Shown: positions 1-12,485 of the stretch, piece by piece
Layout: every line of letters starts with the position of its first letter
How positions within the stretch are numbered: the first letter of the stretch is position 1
Assembly: GCF_026914185.1 (NCBI RefSeq)
Contig: NC_070559.1
Location: 868,001 to 932,000, forward strand
From: Puccinia triticina
Taxonomy: Eukaryota > Basidiomycota > Pucciniomycetes > Pucciniales > Pucciniaceae
DNA: 64,000 nucleotides
Direction of reading: 5' to 3'
Translations under genes and position numbers: made by a program
Notes under the pieces: model-generated
What the model was told of the DNA's origin: nothing
The model's database searches: none
What the model saw: only the letters and a program-made list of their open reading frames with translations

Positions 1-670
1 CCACACACCCCTTATATTTCATGTTCTGAGGTACCAATATTGCCAAAAGTTTCAGAGCGCAGAGAATATGCATCATTATTTAACCCCTTAAGTCCTTAGA
101 CTTCTGAGAAATTTATCAAAAAAAATATTCAATAATTAGGCAGATTGTTCCTATTAAGGCTGCCCGGCCCCCCTATATCTCATGTTTGGTGTTTAGCCCA
201 TTGCTATAAATTTAATGGCGCACAGAATATACACTATAGAAACATTTTTGAATTTTTTAGACTCTTTAAATGTGTAACAAAAAAGTTATACATGTAGCAG
301 TCATTTTTCTACTAAGCACACCATGTACCCGCCACGTACCTATTTTTTTCTCTCAAAAATTTCAAAGAAAGCTTCTAATGCATGTTTAAATGTTCCCTCA
401 ATTTTTTGGAACCCTGGTACATGTAACAAAAAAGATATTCCCTTAGTACACACTGGGGAAAAGGGGGTATGCAAAAAATTAATTAAATCATTTAAAGTTG
501 CTTTTTTGGAATTTTGAATGTGTCATAATTCTTTTCAGGATTTTAGATGAATTTTAAGCCTATTTGCGTCGCGTAGAAATGAATAGAAAAAAACCGGGTA
601 CGTACGCGGAAAAGGGGGTACGCAAAAACCGGGTACAAACGCGGAAATACCCGGGTACGTTTAGTAACCC
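1..670. repeat. AT-rich intergenic sequence with degenerate tandem repeat
   Basis: No gene is visible. Two diverged copies of a unit of about 160 bp can be seen: a motif CCCCTTATATTTCATGTT at about 9-26 followed by AGAATATGCA recurs as CCCCCTATATCTCATGTT at about 170-187 followed by AGAATATACA. Near 595-670 there is a cluster of GGGTACG/CGCGGAA words. Short open frames here look like chance. Confidence 0.4.
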
Positions 671-1227
671 CCTTTATTTTTTATTTTACTAGAGGCCAAG
701 GCGGCTTCGCCGCTGCAAGCTGAAGGGGTTTGGTCTAGCAGCACATTGCAGATTATGTTTCCACAAATAGATTTGAGACTTGAGTTCTTCAAACTTAAGA
801 AACTAACTCTGGCTTCAGATTGTAAGAGATCCTTATAAAGAAGGCCTGAATCAGGAGGGAGAATTGAAGGATTACATACCAACCAGAGACGGGAGAGTCT
901 GGAGACTCAGAATTTCAAGATTAAACAGATTCTGATAAATCTTAAACATTATTATTCATTAGCAAGTGTTTGCAGAAAGAATACTTGAGATAAAGACTAA
1001 TGTGTCACACTCAAGGACCATTTTAGTTGATAACTGATCATGTATTGCTTGTAAGTACAAAAAAAGCTGATATATATAGTAAATAAATAAATTTTCAGCT
1101 GTGTTTGTACATAAATCATGCATTAGGGTGGAGAAGTGACAGGCCCACTGTCACCCTGGTGGGGTATTTGACAAATTTTTAAATGACCAATAATATGGAC
1201 ACCCAAAGCATGTCTTCAAACTTCCCT
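671..1227. other. Intergenic sequence, nothing recognised
   Basis: AT-rich DNA. No open frame resembling a known family, no RNA gene and no clear repeat was seen. Confidence 0.4.
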
Positions 1228-1500
1228 GTTATCCAAGTTTATTAAAGACACAGTTTTTCCAAAATCAAAAAAAATAATATCAAGGGTTCCCCCTTACAAT
1301 CATACAAAATGAGAAAAAAAAACATCATGGGTTTCCCCATCAACAAAAGTCCAAAAAAAAAAAAAAAAACAGGTTGGGTTTTCCCACTAAAAAAACCAGG
1401 ATACAAAAAAAGGGGGATTTTACATAAGAAAAATCGGATTTTATTGACAAGTAAATCTCTACCAGCCTTCCAACATCAGCAAAGCTGTGCCCCCAGATAA
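1228..1500 (+). repeat. Left arm of a 3-kb-spaced inverted repeat
   Basis: The segment beginning CCAAGTTTATTAAAGACACA is the reverse complement of 4060-4295. The match runs through the poly-A/GGTTTCCCC stretches to CCTTCCAACA and GTGCCC near 1460-1495. The arm is diverged and more AT-rich than its partner. It may be a terminal inverted repeat or an LTR fragment in opposite orientation; the partner strand carries AATAAA near 4279, as an LTR end would. Confidence 0.6.
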
Positions 1501-4059
1501 TCAAAACTTAACTGGTGGAAAAAGGGCCCATAGTTGGTTTTTAAATTTCCATGGGCAAACTCAGCTCATTCTCCACCCCATTATCCATATATATGTTCAT
1601 GGCAGAAGAAATAATAAATAAACCCAGATTTAAAAATGTATGGCTTTCAAAGGATGAGCAACTCAACAATGCACAGTGATGGATTAGAAGAGGACATGAA
1701 ATGAAATAGTGTATTTCAACAATATTTCATATGGGGCAAAACATATGCCTATCAAAATCAATCAGCATTGAATTTTCTCCCTTGGTTTAGACTGCATTAT
1801 TCAAACCAGGTTGGATTTTTATTTTCAAAAAGAAAGTTTTCAGTAAAGCAGGACCCTGTTCTCTCTGGGCTCAATTTTTTTGAAACATTTATCCAAATTT
1901 GCACAAAAACTGCAGATTTGGTTTGTTGAATCAGTCATGCCAAACTGGGAGATTTCCATTACAACTGAGCAGGAATATACATGAGAGGAAGAAAAATATG
2001 AAAAAGAGTCTTCCTGTTGAACATGAAACATCTCCACACATTGATACAATGGAAGTTTAATACTACAGCTCAAGTACAGATGTTCATTGCAATAATTAGA
2101 GAGAAGAAAGGAAAATTAAAGAAAGCTGTGTGTGTGGCCTGGGCCTCCAGAATCTGCTCTTCAAGGGCCATGCCACTGGCGCTGAGGATGGAAGTGTGTC
2201 TCTGGGGGGCAATGTGGGTTATGGTGAGGGACAAAGCAACCAACCCGCATGATGGCCCCCCAGCCCCCAAACACACTAAGGATGTTCCCCACAGATGCGT
2301 AGCCGCGCGCTCATGTCAAGGCAAAAACCAGCCAGTACATATTGGTCTTAGCAACCTTGATGAGCTTACGCACAAAAAAATGTGTGGGGGGTGTTCCAGT
2401 AGACGGCCCAAGGCACTGATGCCTAGCTCCCGGGCCTCCTTGAGCTCTTTGGGTAAGTGGCCCAGGATTGCCCAAGAGCTATAGCAATGGTGACTGCTAG
2501 CAAACCTCCCTTTGGCAAGCAGGCCGGGCCTGGGAGTTTGAAGTCGAGGAAGTGGCAAAAAGCAATCTATGATGACCGGCCGGAGGGAGACAATTCAGTG
2601 GAGGTTTAGAGACCATACGCGTTGGTGACTCAATGACTTCTTTGGGTTGCGGGGCCCCTGTGGCGGGCAACGTGGCCGGACCAACACCAAGGTCGGCTGG
2701 AACTCTAAAGCCCACTCCATCTACCTTAGCTCGTGGTTTTTGGGAAGCCTTGAACGCTTCGGCCACTGTTCTGAAGGCTGATTTCAATAGTCTTGTGCCA
2801 AACAAATGAATCCACTTGGTACGGTTTTATAACTGCCAGCTATGAACGATCTTTTCAGATAATTCCTTCCCATTTACTTTTTTTCTCTCTTTGCGGGCGA
2901 CTTGCCTGCGCTCTTGGGCCCGGTGGCAAACAGTCCGTTTCTCAAGAACAACCACAAGCCTCCGCCACCCTGTCTGAGGGAATGGTCAGGTATGTTGGGT
3001 TCACATTGATAGGGAGAGGTTTGGGGGGAAAGAGAAACCAACTGATATCCAACTGCAGACTTGGCAACGCCGACGGTGGTCAACACAAGGACTCATAGCG
3101 GCCATCAAACCCCCTGCATGCCACCCTTATATAGAATGATGACGCGGATCTTATATCAATGGGGTCAAGGGTGGGGCAAGCGTAGCCGACGACGCCAGGG
3201 GAGCTTCATAGAACTGAATGGAGCCTGAGACCGAGTCAGCCCGCCGAGCGCATGAACTCCGCTCGCGTCGTCCGCCGCCGCTTCCGCCCTGTTTGACACT
3301 TGGGAGAACGTTCTTTTGACTATGCCGTCCAGTGGAGGTTATGGCTGAACTTGAAGCCAAGCAGAGTGAGTCTCTTGTCGTCATGGAAGAAGGCCGCATA
3401 TCAGAATATCACACCTGGTGAGGACGGTAAAAGGAGGGATAATCTTGGTCCTGATAGGTATAAAAACACATACTTAATAGGTTTCAAGTTTCAAGGATTC
3501 AAGTCCGTAGAGCGCGAGGGAAATCGGAACCGTTGGCGGGGTCACTGAAGATCTTGAGCAGCTGTGAGTAGTCCTGACTCATGCACTGTGGCGTAATTTC
3601 CGGGCAAAGGGATGATCTAGGCCAGTCAAAGTGTAGTCAAGAATGGTTGCGAGGCCCGCGGCGTGGGCTGTATGAAGTAGGCGAAGCCAAATGAATGCAA
3701 TGGATACATTGGTCTCTCATCCGGATCCGAAGTGGCTGGCGCGGTTGGAATGGAATCAGATACCGTTACGAGGGCCACGGCGTGTCGTAGGCATAGGCAG
3801 GAGGAAATTTCTGGTGGCCTGGGGGTTTGAGAATTGAGTCGAGTGTTTGAGCCGAGAGCTTAAAAGGCAGGTAGTTGGGTGTTGAGCTGAATCCCCAGGC
3901 AATTGGAGATGCTGCACTTCCAGCTATCCGTTGTCCTCAACCCCTCCGCTGTTGCGCGTGCGCAGTTTGAGGGGCAAAGAGTGGGCCCCCCACGGGTCTG
4001 CAGCCTTTGCTGCGGGCCGGGGGCCTTCATGTCCATCACTTTTGACCCGTGCGCTTGAC
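1501..4059. other. Unidentified sequence between inverted-repeat arms
   Basis: GC-richer than its flanks. The minus strand from about 3086 to 2070 holds several open pieces in different frames (for example 2874-3086, 2497-2805 and 2070-2276) that could be exons or a decayed coding region, but no known family is recognised. On the plus strand a TATA-like TTATATAGAA at about 3126 and the AATAAA near 4279 would fit an LTR of about 1.2 kb. No LTR ends or target duplication were found. Confidence 0.3.
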
Positions 4060-4295
4060 GCGGGCTGGGTGTTGAGCCTGTGGGCACGGCTTTGCCGCTG
4101 TTGGAAGGCTAGCTTGAAAACTTGCTTGTGTCTTTTTTGTGATGGGGAAACCCAGCATTTTTTTTTTTGAGATTTTGTTAATGGGGAAACCCATGATTTT
4201 TTTCTTCTTCATTTTGTGTAATTGTAAGGGGAAACCCTTGATCTTGATTTTTTTGATTTTGTCAAAACTGTGTCTTTAATAAACTTGGATTTTTA
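4060..4295 (-). repeat. Right arm of the inverted repeat
   Basis: Reverse-complement partner of 1228-1500. It contains three GGGGAAACCC words separated by T-runs and ends with TTTAATAAACTTGG. The outer flanks of the two arms do not match each other, so the arm boundary is near 4295. Confidence 0.6.
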
Positions 4296-4651
4296 TTTTG
4301 AATTTTTTTAGGCTTGAATTTTTTTGCGTTATTGAGAAATTGATTGAACCTCCCAGACCCCCCTCCCCCAACTTAGACAGGTTGTCCCCAACCTTCCACC
4401 AGAGAGAAGAAACTTGAGAGAAGAGAAAAAAAACAGAAAGAAAAAAAAGAAGAAAAAAAGAATTTGTGAAGAGGAGTAAGCGTGTTTGCCAGGGATGTCC
4501 TTAACTCTTGACTGATAAACCAATGGGTAGGAGAAGGACAGATCTATAAAGAATGACTGATCAAAAGAGTGTGAGTATCCTCCCCCAACTTAAAAAAATG
4601 AGTGATATTTGGTATGATTGAACAGTTTAGTCTCGTATCCAGGAGGTAAGA
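4296..4651. other. 3' end of gypsy element, LTR missing
   Basis: Two copies of CCTCCCCCAACTT (about 4365 and 4574) read on the minus strand as AAGTTGGGGGAGG, a plausible polypurine tract just downstream of pol. The TGTGGTAGACGG start expected for the 3' LTR of this family is absent after either copy. The element therefore appears truncated here, against unrelated sequence. Confidence 0.4.
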
Positions 4652-7600
4652 CTAGCTTGAGGTATCTGATAACCCATCGCCGGAAGAGTTACTAGAATCA
4701 TCATCCCCGCTTTCTTCTCCTTGTCCAGGGTCTTCATCTTGCTGTATATCCGCCAGGCTACGTCCGCGAGGATAAAATTGTTTGATGTGGGAGGCTGCAT
4801 AGGCCCTCTTTAGTTCGACACCGTCAAGCTCTTCCAAAATGTAAGATCCTTTTGGCAATTGTTTCTTAACCCTAAACGGTCCGTTCCATCGATTTGCAAA
4901 GAGTTTTCCCCATTGATCTTCCAAGCTTTTGTTGTAGACCAACACCAACTCTCCTGAGTCTAACGGTTTTCGAAGTCTTGCAGCCATTCGTCGATCCCAG
5001 TATCTAACAGATGAATTTCTGACCTTCATCAACTTTTCGTGAGCTATTCCTAGAATTTCTTCTCGACCTTCCAGTTGCATAGTCCTTGCCTCCAAGAGTT
5101 GTTCCGTGGTGCTGACTTCAGTCCAATCAATTCCTAGATAAGTATCCATTTCCAAGTCGACCGGCAGAACCGCTTTCTGGCCAAACACCAGCTCGTAAGG
5201 TGAATATCCCGTTGTGTGTTTTTTTGAAATTCTGTCAGCAAAGAGGACTAAAGGCAGATACTCCCTCCATTTCCCCCCAGATTCACCACACATCTTGATT
5301 AGGGTGTCTTTAATGGGTCGGTGTCCTTGTTCAATCATGCCATTGGCTTCAGGATAATAAGGTGTGGGCGGCTTGAATACTGCTCCAATCTTTTCGACTG
5401 CTTTGATAAATTCGCTCTTGAATTCTGGTCCATTGTCTGCCGTTACCGTTTTGATTACGCCGTACCGATAGACCCAATCTTCAAGGAGAAATTTTCCAAT
5501 GGTTGCGGCTGTCAGTTTTACCAGAGGAGCTGCTTCGACCCATCCAGACAAATCATCCCGTTCCACTAGTAAGTACTTGTACCGTCCAGCTTTGATATGA
5601 CAGACGTCCAAAGCTACTCGTCCGAATAAGCTGCTTTCTCCTGTGGGGTGCCGTATTTCTCGGGGAACTAGTGGGTCCCTTTTTTGACAAGGTTCGCAAC
5701 TATGTACCCACAACTTGACTTTCTTCTTCAAACTTGGCCACCAAAATCGACAAACTAATTGTTGGTATGTTTCCTCAAGCCCTCGGTGTCCAAGATCTTT
5801 GTGCACCATCCGTAATAGCTTGCTCTGGTAGGATATCTTGGAAATCACTAGTTGCGGCATGGGTGAGTGTCTTCTCATGAGTCGTCCATTCTGGATAAAA
5901 TAGTTAACCAATTTTTGTTTAAGTTTCTGAAAGTCCTCCGGATCCATAGAACAAGGTCTCTGCAGTGTTTGTAGATAATATTTGAGGTCTTTCCAGAAAC
6001 CAGAAGCCTCCCACTCCAATAGTTCTGTTGAAGCTGAAATTATGTTATACCGTGAGCAGGCTTTGATCAGGGGTTCTTCCTCGTCAAAGTCTTCCGTATC
6101 GTTGTAAAATTCTTCCTCTTTGTCACTTATTGGGCGTCTGGACAAGGCGTCTGGCATTGTGAACGTTTTCCCTGGCTTGTGCACCATTTCAAATGAAAAA
6201 AGTTGGATGAATGCTACCCATCTTGTCATGGGGGCATTGGGAAGTGAAGGCGAGTTGATCATCTGAATTAAAGACTGTGCGTCCACTTGGAGTTCAAAAT
6301 GTTGACCCCATAAGAGTGTTTGAAGTTTCTTCAGGATTCGTGCCACCCCACAGAGTTCCAGTTTAGGCTGTGAATATTTTGACTCAACCGGCGAAAACAC
6401 AATTGATTTGTATAATACTGGTCGATATAATCCGGTCTCAAGCTCCTGTTGTGAAAGTACTGCACCGGCCGCAATGAAACTGGAGTCCACTGCTAAAACA
6501 ATAAGCCCTGCGTCTTTCGAATAATCAAGGTTCTTCAGGGTGATATCTTCTCCAATTATCTCTTTTAGCTGATTGAAGGAATTGTCACAGTTTTCGTCCC
6601 AGAGCCATTCTACGTCCTTTCGTGTCAGCCTTTGGAGTGGAGCAGCTATTTCGGACAGATTCTTTACGAAAATCCTGACGTAAGTTACGATTCCCATGAA
6701 GCCTCGGAGCTCCGTGACGTTATTGGGAGTTGGCCATGTTGTTATCTTATTCTTCTTCTGATCCGAAACCCTTCGTCCTTCTTTGCAGACCACATGACCC
6801 ACAATATCCAAGGCAGGTACACAGCATGCAAACTTTTTACCTGAGATAGTGAGTCCCGCTTCTTCAATTTGGAATAATATTCTTTCCAGTGTTTGAGCGT
6901 ATTCCCAGATAAAACGTTGGATTCCCGGATTCTCTTCTAGAACTTCATCATTGTATGTGGAACTTGGCCCTTTGATACCGCCATCGTCAATAAATACGCC
7001 TACGTGGTCGGGTATTTCATCCTGAAGAATCTACATCATTTGTGCTTAATATACTGCTACTGAATTAGTTGCACCCTGCGGAAGTCTGGTGAGTTGAAAT
7101 CTTCCTAGTGGAGTATCAAAGGTGGTGAGAGGTCTTGATTCCGGGGCCAATTCCCTTTTGTCGTATCCACCCATAATGTCGCCCAATCCATAACAGGCCC
7201 GTCCGGCAAAGGATTCAAAAAACTCTTCTGTTGCAGGCGGTAGTCCTGCGTCTTTGATGGTGACCTTATTCATTTCTTGTAAGTCGTGAACTATCCTTAA
7301 CTTCCCGTCGTGTTTGAGTAGGCAGAAAACCGGACTAGAGTAACTTGATGTTGATTGCTCGTAGAGTTTATTCCGTACCCGTTCCCGTACTTGCTCCACG
7401 TATTCGTCTTTGATTGCTGCTGGGATTGGAATTGGTTTCTTCTGCCATGGTACATGATCAATTACCGGTATGACATAGGTTAAACCATATGAATGTTTCA
7501 AGAGTCCTCTTTCCTCTGGCGTGAAGGCCACAGCTTTCTCTCAAATCACAATTAAATGCTTGAATAATTTTAATTCCTCCTCCCACAGCCATCCGTCGGG

Positions 7601-8179
7601 TCCAAAATTTACTACCTTCAAGCGTTCTTCCGTAATCCTAGCGGTAGGCTTAAAGTCCGGTGGATGAAGCGTAAGAGGTGTTTGGTAGGGATCTCGTGAT
7701 AGCGGTGGTCTTTGAAGAGGTGGATTCAGTGCTTGTGGAATTGGTTGATTGATTGGTCTGATTTTCTTTGCTACAGGTTTATACTTTGTCATGCACCACA
7801 AGCTTCCGTCCCTCCAACTCTGGCACAATCTGTCTTGAAACCTTGATCCCAAACCTTTAGTAAGTAAGGATCCAAGAAGCTGTTGTGAGTTGCTGTCCGA
7901 TTTTGGTATTCTAGTGGTGTTGACTGAGGGAGTTAATCCAAAAATGCCGGGTTTTTCTGAAGGCACTGTTTCTGGAACTGGTAGTGAGTCTTTTCTAATG
8001 TTACAGATTTTCAATAGCGTAAGGAAAATGATAAGAATATCCTTTATGAGTGATAGGATTTTAGGAAAATATATTTTTGTCTGTTTTGATGTTTGTTGGA
8101 AGTTTTTTAGAAGAAATGATTTAGGCCAGTCGAGAGAACCCGGCGTCCGAGATATAACCTGCTTGACTAGCTGAAGCAA
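4652..8179 (-). pseudogene. Gypsy Pol: RT, RNase H, integrase (broken)
   Basis: Coding begins after a frame change at about 8180-8206. The reverse transcriptase starts near 7530 (YSSPVF, LPQGATNS) and continues through two in-frame stops (TAA 7046-7048 and TAG 7031-7033) to the catalytic FIDD box at 6983-6994. RNase H follows (LAVDSS, DALSRR). The integrase has an HHCC zinc domain (HKDLGHRG, CEPCQKR) and the DDE core: Asp near 5608 (LDVCH), Asp near 5436 (TADNG), Glu near 5330 (MIEQGH). The C-terminus is acidic and Ser-rich; no chromodomain is evident. From about 6842 to 4652 the frame is fully open. Another stop lies at about 7541, between the N-terminal region and the RT. Confidence 0.88.
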
Positions 8180-8205
8180 GTTACTCCCTAGCTGGATGCC
8201 GGTAG

Positions 8206-10689
8206 TTATAAAAAATGCTGATTTGGTTTCTTCTTAAACATTCGATGTTCTTCGTTATCACTAGGTTCTGATGTTGGGACTGATTTCATACTATTGGTAC
8301 TGAGATCCTTTTGATTATCCCATCCTCGTCCTTGTCCGGTTCGAGCCAATGGTACCAAAATTTGCCGACCCTTGTTTCCTTGAAACATGAGAGTCTCCCC
8401 TGTTTTGTGGTATTCTAAAGTGCAATCGTAATCAAATAGAAAAGGTCGTCCTAAAATACAATCTTGAGCCTTTGGTGATATAAAGAGGTGAGCGGGTCCG
8501 GAAAATCGGCCGATCTGTATTGGGCAGTTCTCGACTACGCCGGTAATGTCGCATCTGGCTCCACCAACACCTTGCATGGGTATGTTCACTATCACAGATT
8601 CTAGCTCCAAATCCTCCGCTACTGATCGGGGTATGACGTTGACCATAGAACCGGAATCCACCATAAAGTCGACTTTTTCTCCCCCAACTTGCGCGGTTAC
8701 GTATCCCAGGGCACAACTGTAGTAGCATGGATCTGAAGGTCCTTCTTCCTCTGGTAAGGTGGTCATTGGTGCAGCTACTTTGGCCGCTTCAGTTGCGATG
8801 TAGGTGGTGGAAGTATTCTTGCCTGACAGACGTCCCTGTAATTTTGCTATGATCTGTTCTGTGTACAAAGGCGATATCGTAGTGAGTTGTGCAAACGTTG
8901 TGGGAATCTTGACGTTGTCTAAGTCCTGTAGTAGAACTTCCTCTGGTGAATCTCTTTTCAGGATTGTCGGTACTCGTTCCCGGCTCCAGACTTTCTCAGG
9001 CGCCTTTTTCGGAGTTTCTTTCGGTGATCTGTCCACTTCTTCTTCACGATCAATATCCATGGCATCTCTTTCTGGTTCCTGGATCCTAACTTCGCGTTGG
9101 CCTTTTTGAGCTTCTGACCTGGTGACAGGATGAGATCTCATGAAGTTTTCCACGCCTAAGGTAGGAGGGCTCCAATGGATGGTTTGTACTGAGGTTTTCA
9201 TGAAGGGTGCGTTCCCATTTTCAGTTTGCTGTGAGTCCGCCAGTTTCTTGATGGCTTCTTGCATTCGAGGTTCAGCTGATGCTCCTGCAACCACTGATCG
9301 TATTGGTCTTGAAGGTACCCACGGTATTTGCTGGCCGTCAGGTAAATACCATTCTTTACCAATTCGCTTCACCAAGCCTTGTTTCATGTCTTTTGCTGCT
9401 TCTGGGCATTGATAGGTAGGGTGTCCTTCTCTCTTGCAATAAAAGCAGTTCTGGGATTCATATAGCGGGGTTGATGGCCGAGCATTTCCGCGGTTGAATT
9501 CTTGTTTTTCTGATGGTCCTTGCCGATTGTAGCCGGTGGGTGCTCCATTCTTGATCTGTTGTTTAAGCGTGGCAAGCTCCTGCTGTACTTCTTGTAGTTT
9601 CTGTTCTACCTCCTTATTGCTTGGGCTTTCCTTTAGCATCTGCTCTCGTCACTTTCCGCCGCCTTTCTTAAGATCCAAATCCTTCTGCATGATGCGCGTG
9701 GATTTGGAGAAACTGGAGAAATTTGTGTAACCTTCGTCGACTTGTACCTCCGTTTCCGCGGCCTCTGTTAAGTCTTCCCATTTTGGTGCCTTGTTACTTC
9801 CATCCTTGGCCTTCGGAAGCTGATTTTTATTGATGAGTGTGCGTTTAATACTTTGTTGGCTTTCTGTCGAGAAGGCACTTAAGAATAGTAAACCGGCGTC
9901 ATCGTCTTTGTTGATATGTTCGTTCTTTACTAGATACTTGAGGATCGGGGTGAATTTTGCAAGGTACGCTTTATAATCCCAATAGCTTGAAATTCCTTCT
10001 TTAGCTTGTTGCTTAGCTATTTTGATAAGGTCATCCACAGTATACATGATCGTATTATCGAGGTCACCCCAGGCTTTGACCATTGCCGCTCAAAGCTTCT
10101 TCCAATCATAATCATTGTATCCATCCATTTCCTCAAGCTGGCACTTTAACTCTTCTGTTTGTATGAATCGTGGTATCTGGATTGCTTTCTCGCGATCCGA
10201 CGCTCCGTGACCATATGCCGCTCGCTCAAATTGTTGCAGGAACTTCATAAACTGGCTACCCTTGTAGAAGAGCCCAGGTTCTTTGATGATGACTGGTTTG
10301 GATTGGGGTATGGGTTGGGGGTAATAATACATAGGTTGCGGATTTTGCACCGGTATTTGTTGTTGTTGAAATTGAGGCTGAAACATATATTCTTGCTGAT
10401 TTTCTGTATTGTGGATTCCGTACCCAGAAGGTTGTTGTCGTGGAGTTGTTTGTCTTGGGGGTATATTTTCGGGTTGTGGAGTTTCATCAGTGTCTGATAA
10501 GTCCTCTTCAGTCTGCTCTCTGAATTGATTCTCTGGTCCCTTTCCCTTGTCCTTCCTAGGTGGTGGAGGTGGATTTGTAGATTCCGAATTCCAATTCAGT
10601 CCCGAAGTTTCTGTCAATGTTCTGTTTCTAAACGGGGTGGAGGGAGCAAATCCGCTCTCCATATCTGGTAGACTGAACGGTAAACTCAT
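8206..10689 (-). pseudogene. Gypsy Gag-protease (two in-frame stops)
   Basis: A single frame runs from an ATG at 10689 to 8206, interrupted by TGA at 10090-10092 and TGA at 9649-9651. Order: Pro/Gln-rich N-terminus, capsid-like helical region, CX2CX4HX4C zinc knuckle (CFYCKREGHPTYQC, about 9410-9452), then a retropepsin with FMVDSGS near 8657 and ILGRPF. The upstream stop sits in a TTGA context, as expected from TCGA. The pol region continues in another frame after 8206, either an original frameshift site or decay. Confidence 0.87.
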
Positions 10690-11299
10690 GCTGGTTTGTG
10701 TTGATTCCTGGTTTTGTAATATGAATATCCGCTGCTACCTGTTACTGTGCTCTGAAAAAGAAACAATAATATCTGGTCTCTGGTCTCTTTACCAGGGCAA
10801 ATTGGGGGTTTTCTTTTAATAATTGATATAAATAACTTTACCGTTCTGGGAGTGTTCTTCAAACAGTCTCTGCCTATCCAAATTCTTCAGGTCTTACACT
10901 TGCCCTTCTTGAGGTTTTATAAACAGCTGTTTTCTTCAAACGATTCCGGAGTTCCCTTCTAACAGGATCCTAGTTATCCAAATTCTTCAGGTCTTACTCT
11001 TGCCCTTCTTGAGGTTTTATAACTGGCTGCTTCCTTCGAGATACTCTTTTCAGTTCGGATGGTTAAGTTTTCTTTTCAGAGGGTCGTAATCGGTCCTTTT
11101 GGATGTTCCTAAAAGTCAACTTGTTGTTCAACAGAATAACAGAATATGCCGTTAAGTTTGATAGATTTGTTGATGAATTTGATTCCTTTTTCTGCTCGAA
11201 GTTGAGATCCGTAGACGATGGAATTTCTGGCTTTCTTGGTCGAAATCGATTATCCGTTGTCGATTGAACAAAGTTATCCTATCACGTTGGGGACTCCCT
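10690..11299 (-). other. Gypsy 5' leader with ~100-bp tandem duplication
   Basis: Untranslated leader between the 5' LTR and gag. A unit of about 100 bp (TATCCAAATTCTTCAGGTCT followed by TTGCCCTTCTTGAGG) occurs twice, near 10877 and 10976. The related leader at 14234-14826 has a diverged duplicate arrangement too. No conventional tRNA 3'-end primer site is seen next to the LTR (the adjacent minus-strand sequence is AGGGAGTCCCCAAC). Confidence 0.55.
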
Positions 11300-12485
11300 T
11301 GTAAGACTCAAAAGTGGTTGTGAAACCCTTTTGCTGAATGGAGAAGGGGATGATGGAGGTGCAAACTCTGCCCTTCTATACTATCAGATAACAAGACCCA
11401 CCAAGCTAAGCTTGGCAAGTTTTAATCAAGTGATAGGTCTGGTCTAGTTCCAGATGAAGTTGTTCGATGACAGGTATGTGAGAGTTGAGAGGGTTTATGA
11501 TGATGGAAAGGGTGAAAGTTGACTCGATGTTTCCGGTGGGGGTTGAACACAGGTCTTCAAGAGGGTGGTATAGAAAGTTGAGAAGAGTTGTCTGGACTGA
11601 GAAAGGGTGTATGTCTTAATCAGGAGTTGAACCAGGAACCGGGTAACTCGTGACAGGTGCGTGATATGCTACCAGTGATATGAGAGTATGAGAATATGAG
11701 AGTGAGCTCAGTGGTTATTGCAGATAAGAGGGGTGATATGGTATGTTATAAAAGTGTAAGGGTGATGATAATGGCTAATGGGTGATATCTGTATAACTGG
11801 TGGGTACTGAACAGAGGGAAAAACAACTGGGGGGGAGAGAGCTCCTTATATAGACAAATGTGAGGGATTTTAGCTACAAGGGGGACCCTGGATGAGGGAT
11901 TTTAGCTGGTGGGCTGTGTACAAGTGGTGTCAGAAATACTAAATACAGGCAGAAAGTGGGGTGAGAAATGAAAGATGATGTCATACTAATGCAAGGAGCG
12001 CATAAACGAAGCGGGGAATGTCAAATACAGAGGTACTTCATGCAAGGGGTGCATGAGTAGTGTCAGACTAATGCAAGGAGTGCAGAAATGGGGTCAGAAG
12101 ACTGCATGCAGCTGCAAGGGGTGCATAAATGAGGCGGGGACATGTCAAATACAGAAGAAATGGGGTTGGTCCCCTGCATAAGCAGTGGAGATAAGAGGGA
12201 TAGAAAAGAGTATGTGTTTGGCTGGGGCTGAGTATGCATATACTTGGGAAAGGTGACTTGAGGGGTGTGACAGGTTGATGACTGGGGCCGGCTGTGTCCA
12301 TGAGGGTCCAAGAGAGTGTAACTTCCAATCCAGCGGGGCTCCAGTGATGCTTCCAGTGGTAACTAGGGGTAAAATTGGCCGTAAAATCCATTTCTGAGGT
12401 CCATTTGGTGGTATCTGGAGGCCTAGGGTGAGTAAATATATGTATGAGGAAAAACTTTTGATTTTTCACTTTTCCGTCTACCACA
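11300..12485 (-). repeat. 5' LTR of the gypsy element (1186 bp)
   Basis: On the minus strand it starts TGTGGTAGACGG and ends AGTCTTACA, the same termini as the LTRs at 14827-15725 and 18073-19012. A TATATAAGGAGCTCTC promoter-like motif lies near 11850. The flanking CCGCA at 12486-12490 would be one target duplication copy; the second is not available because the other LTR is gone. Confidence 0.85.

Larger units (their letters stand above)
4652..12485 (-). mobile_element. Ty3/gypsy LTR retrotransposon, 3' LTR missing
   Basis: Order on the minus strand is 5' LTR (12485-11300), leader, Gag with zinc knuckle, protease, reverse transcriptase, RNase H, integrase. The PR-RT-RH-IN order identifies Ty3/gypsy (Metaviridae-type). 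It sits inside a hAT transposase gene: transposase coding runs up to 12486 and stops exactly at the LTR end. The other side of the hAT gene is not found at the left edge, consistent with loss of the 3' LTR. Several in-frame stops and a frame change make it non-autonomous today. Confidence 0.88.

Noticed and set aside
2070..3086. A multi-exon membrane protein gene on the minus strand
   Set aside because: Hydrophobic open pieces exist, but frames and splice sites could not be joined and no family was recognised.
5321..10819. Plus-strand open frames across the gypsy element (for example 7890-8174, 9140-9412 and 10159-10497)
   Set aside because: They are antisense shadows of Gag-Pol with no independent motifs.
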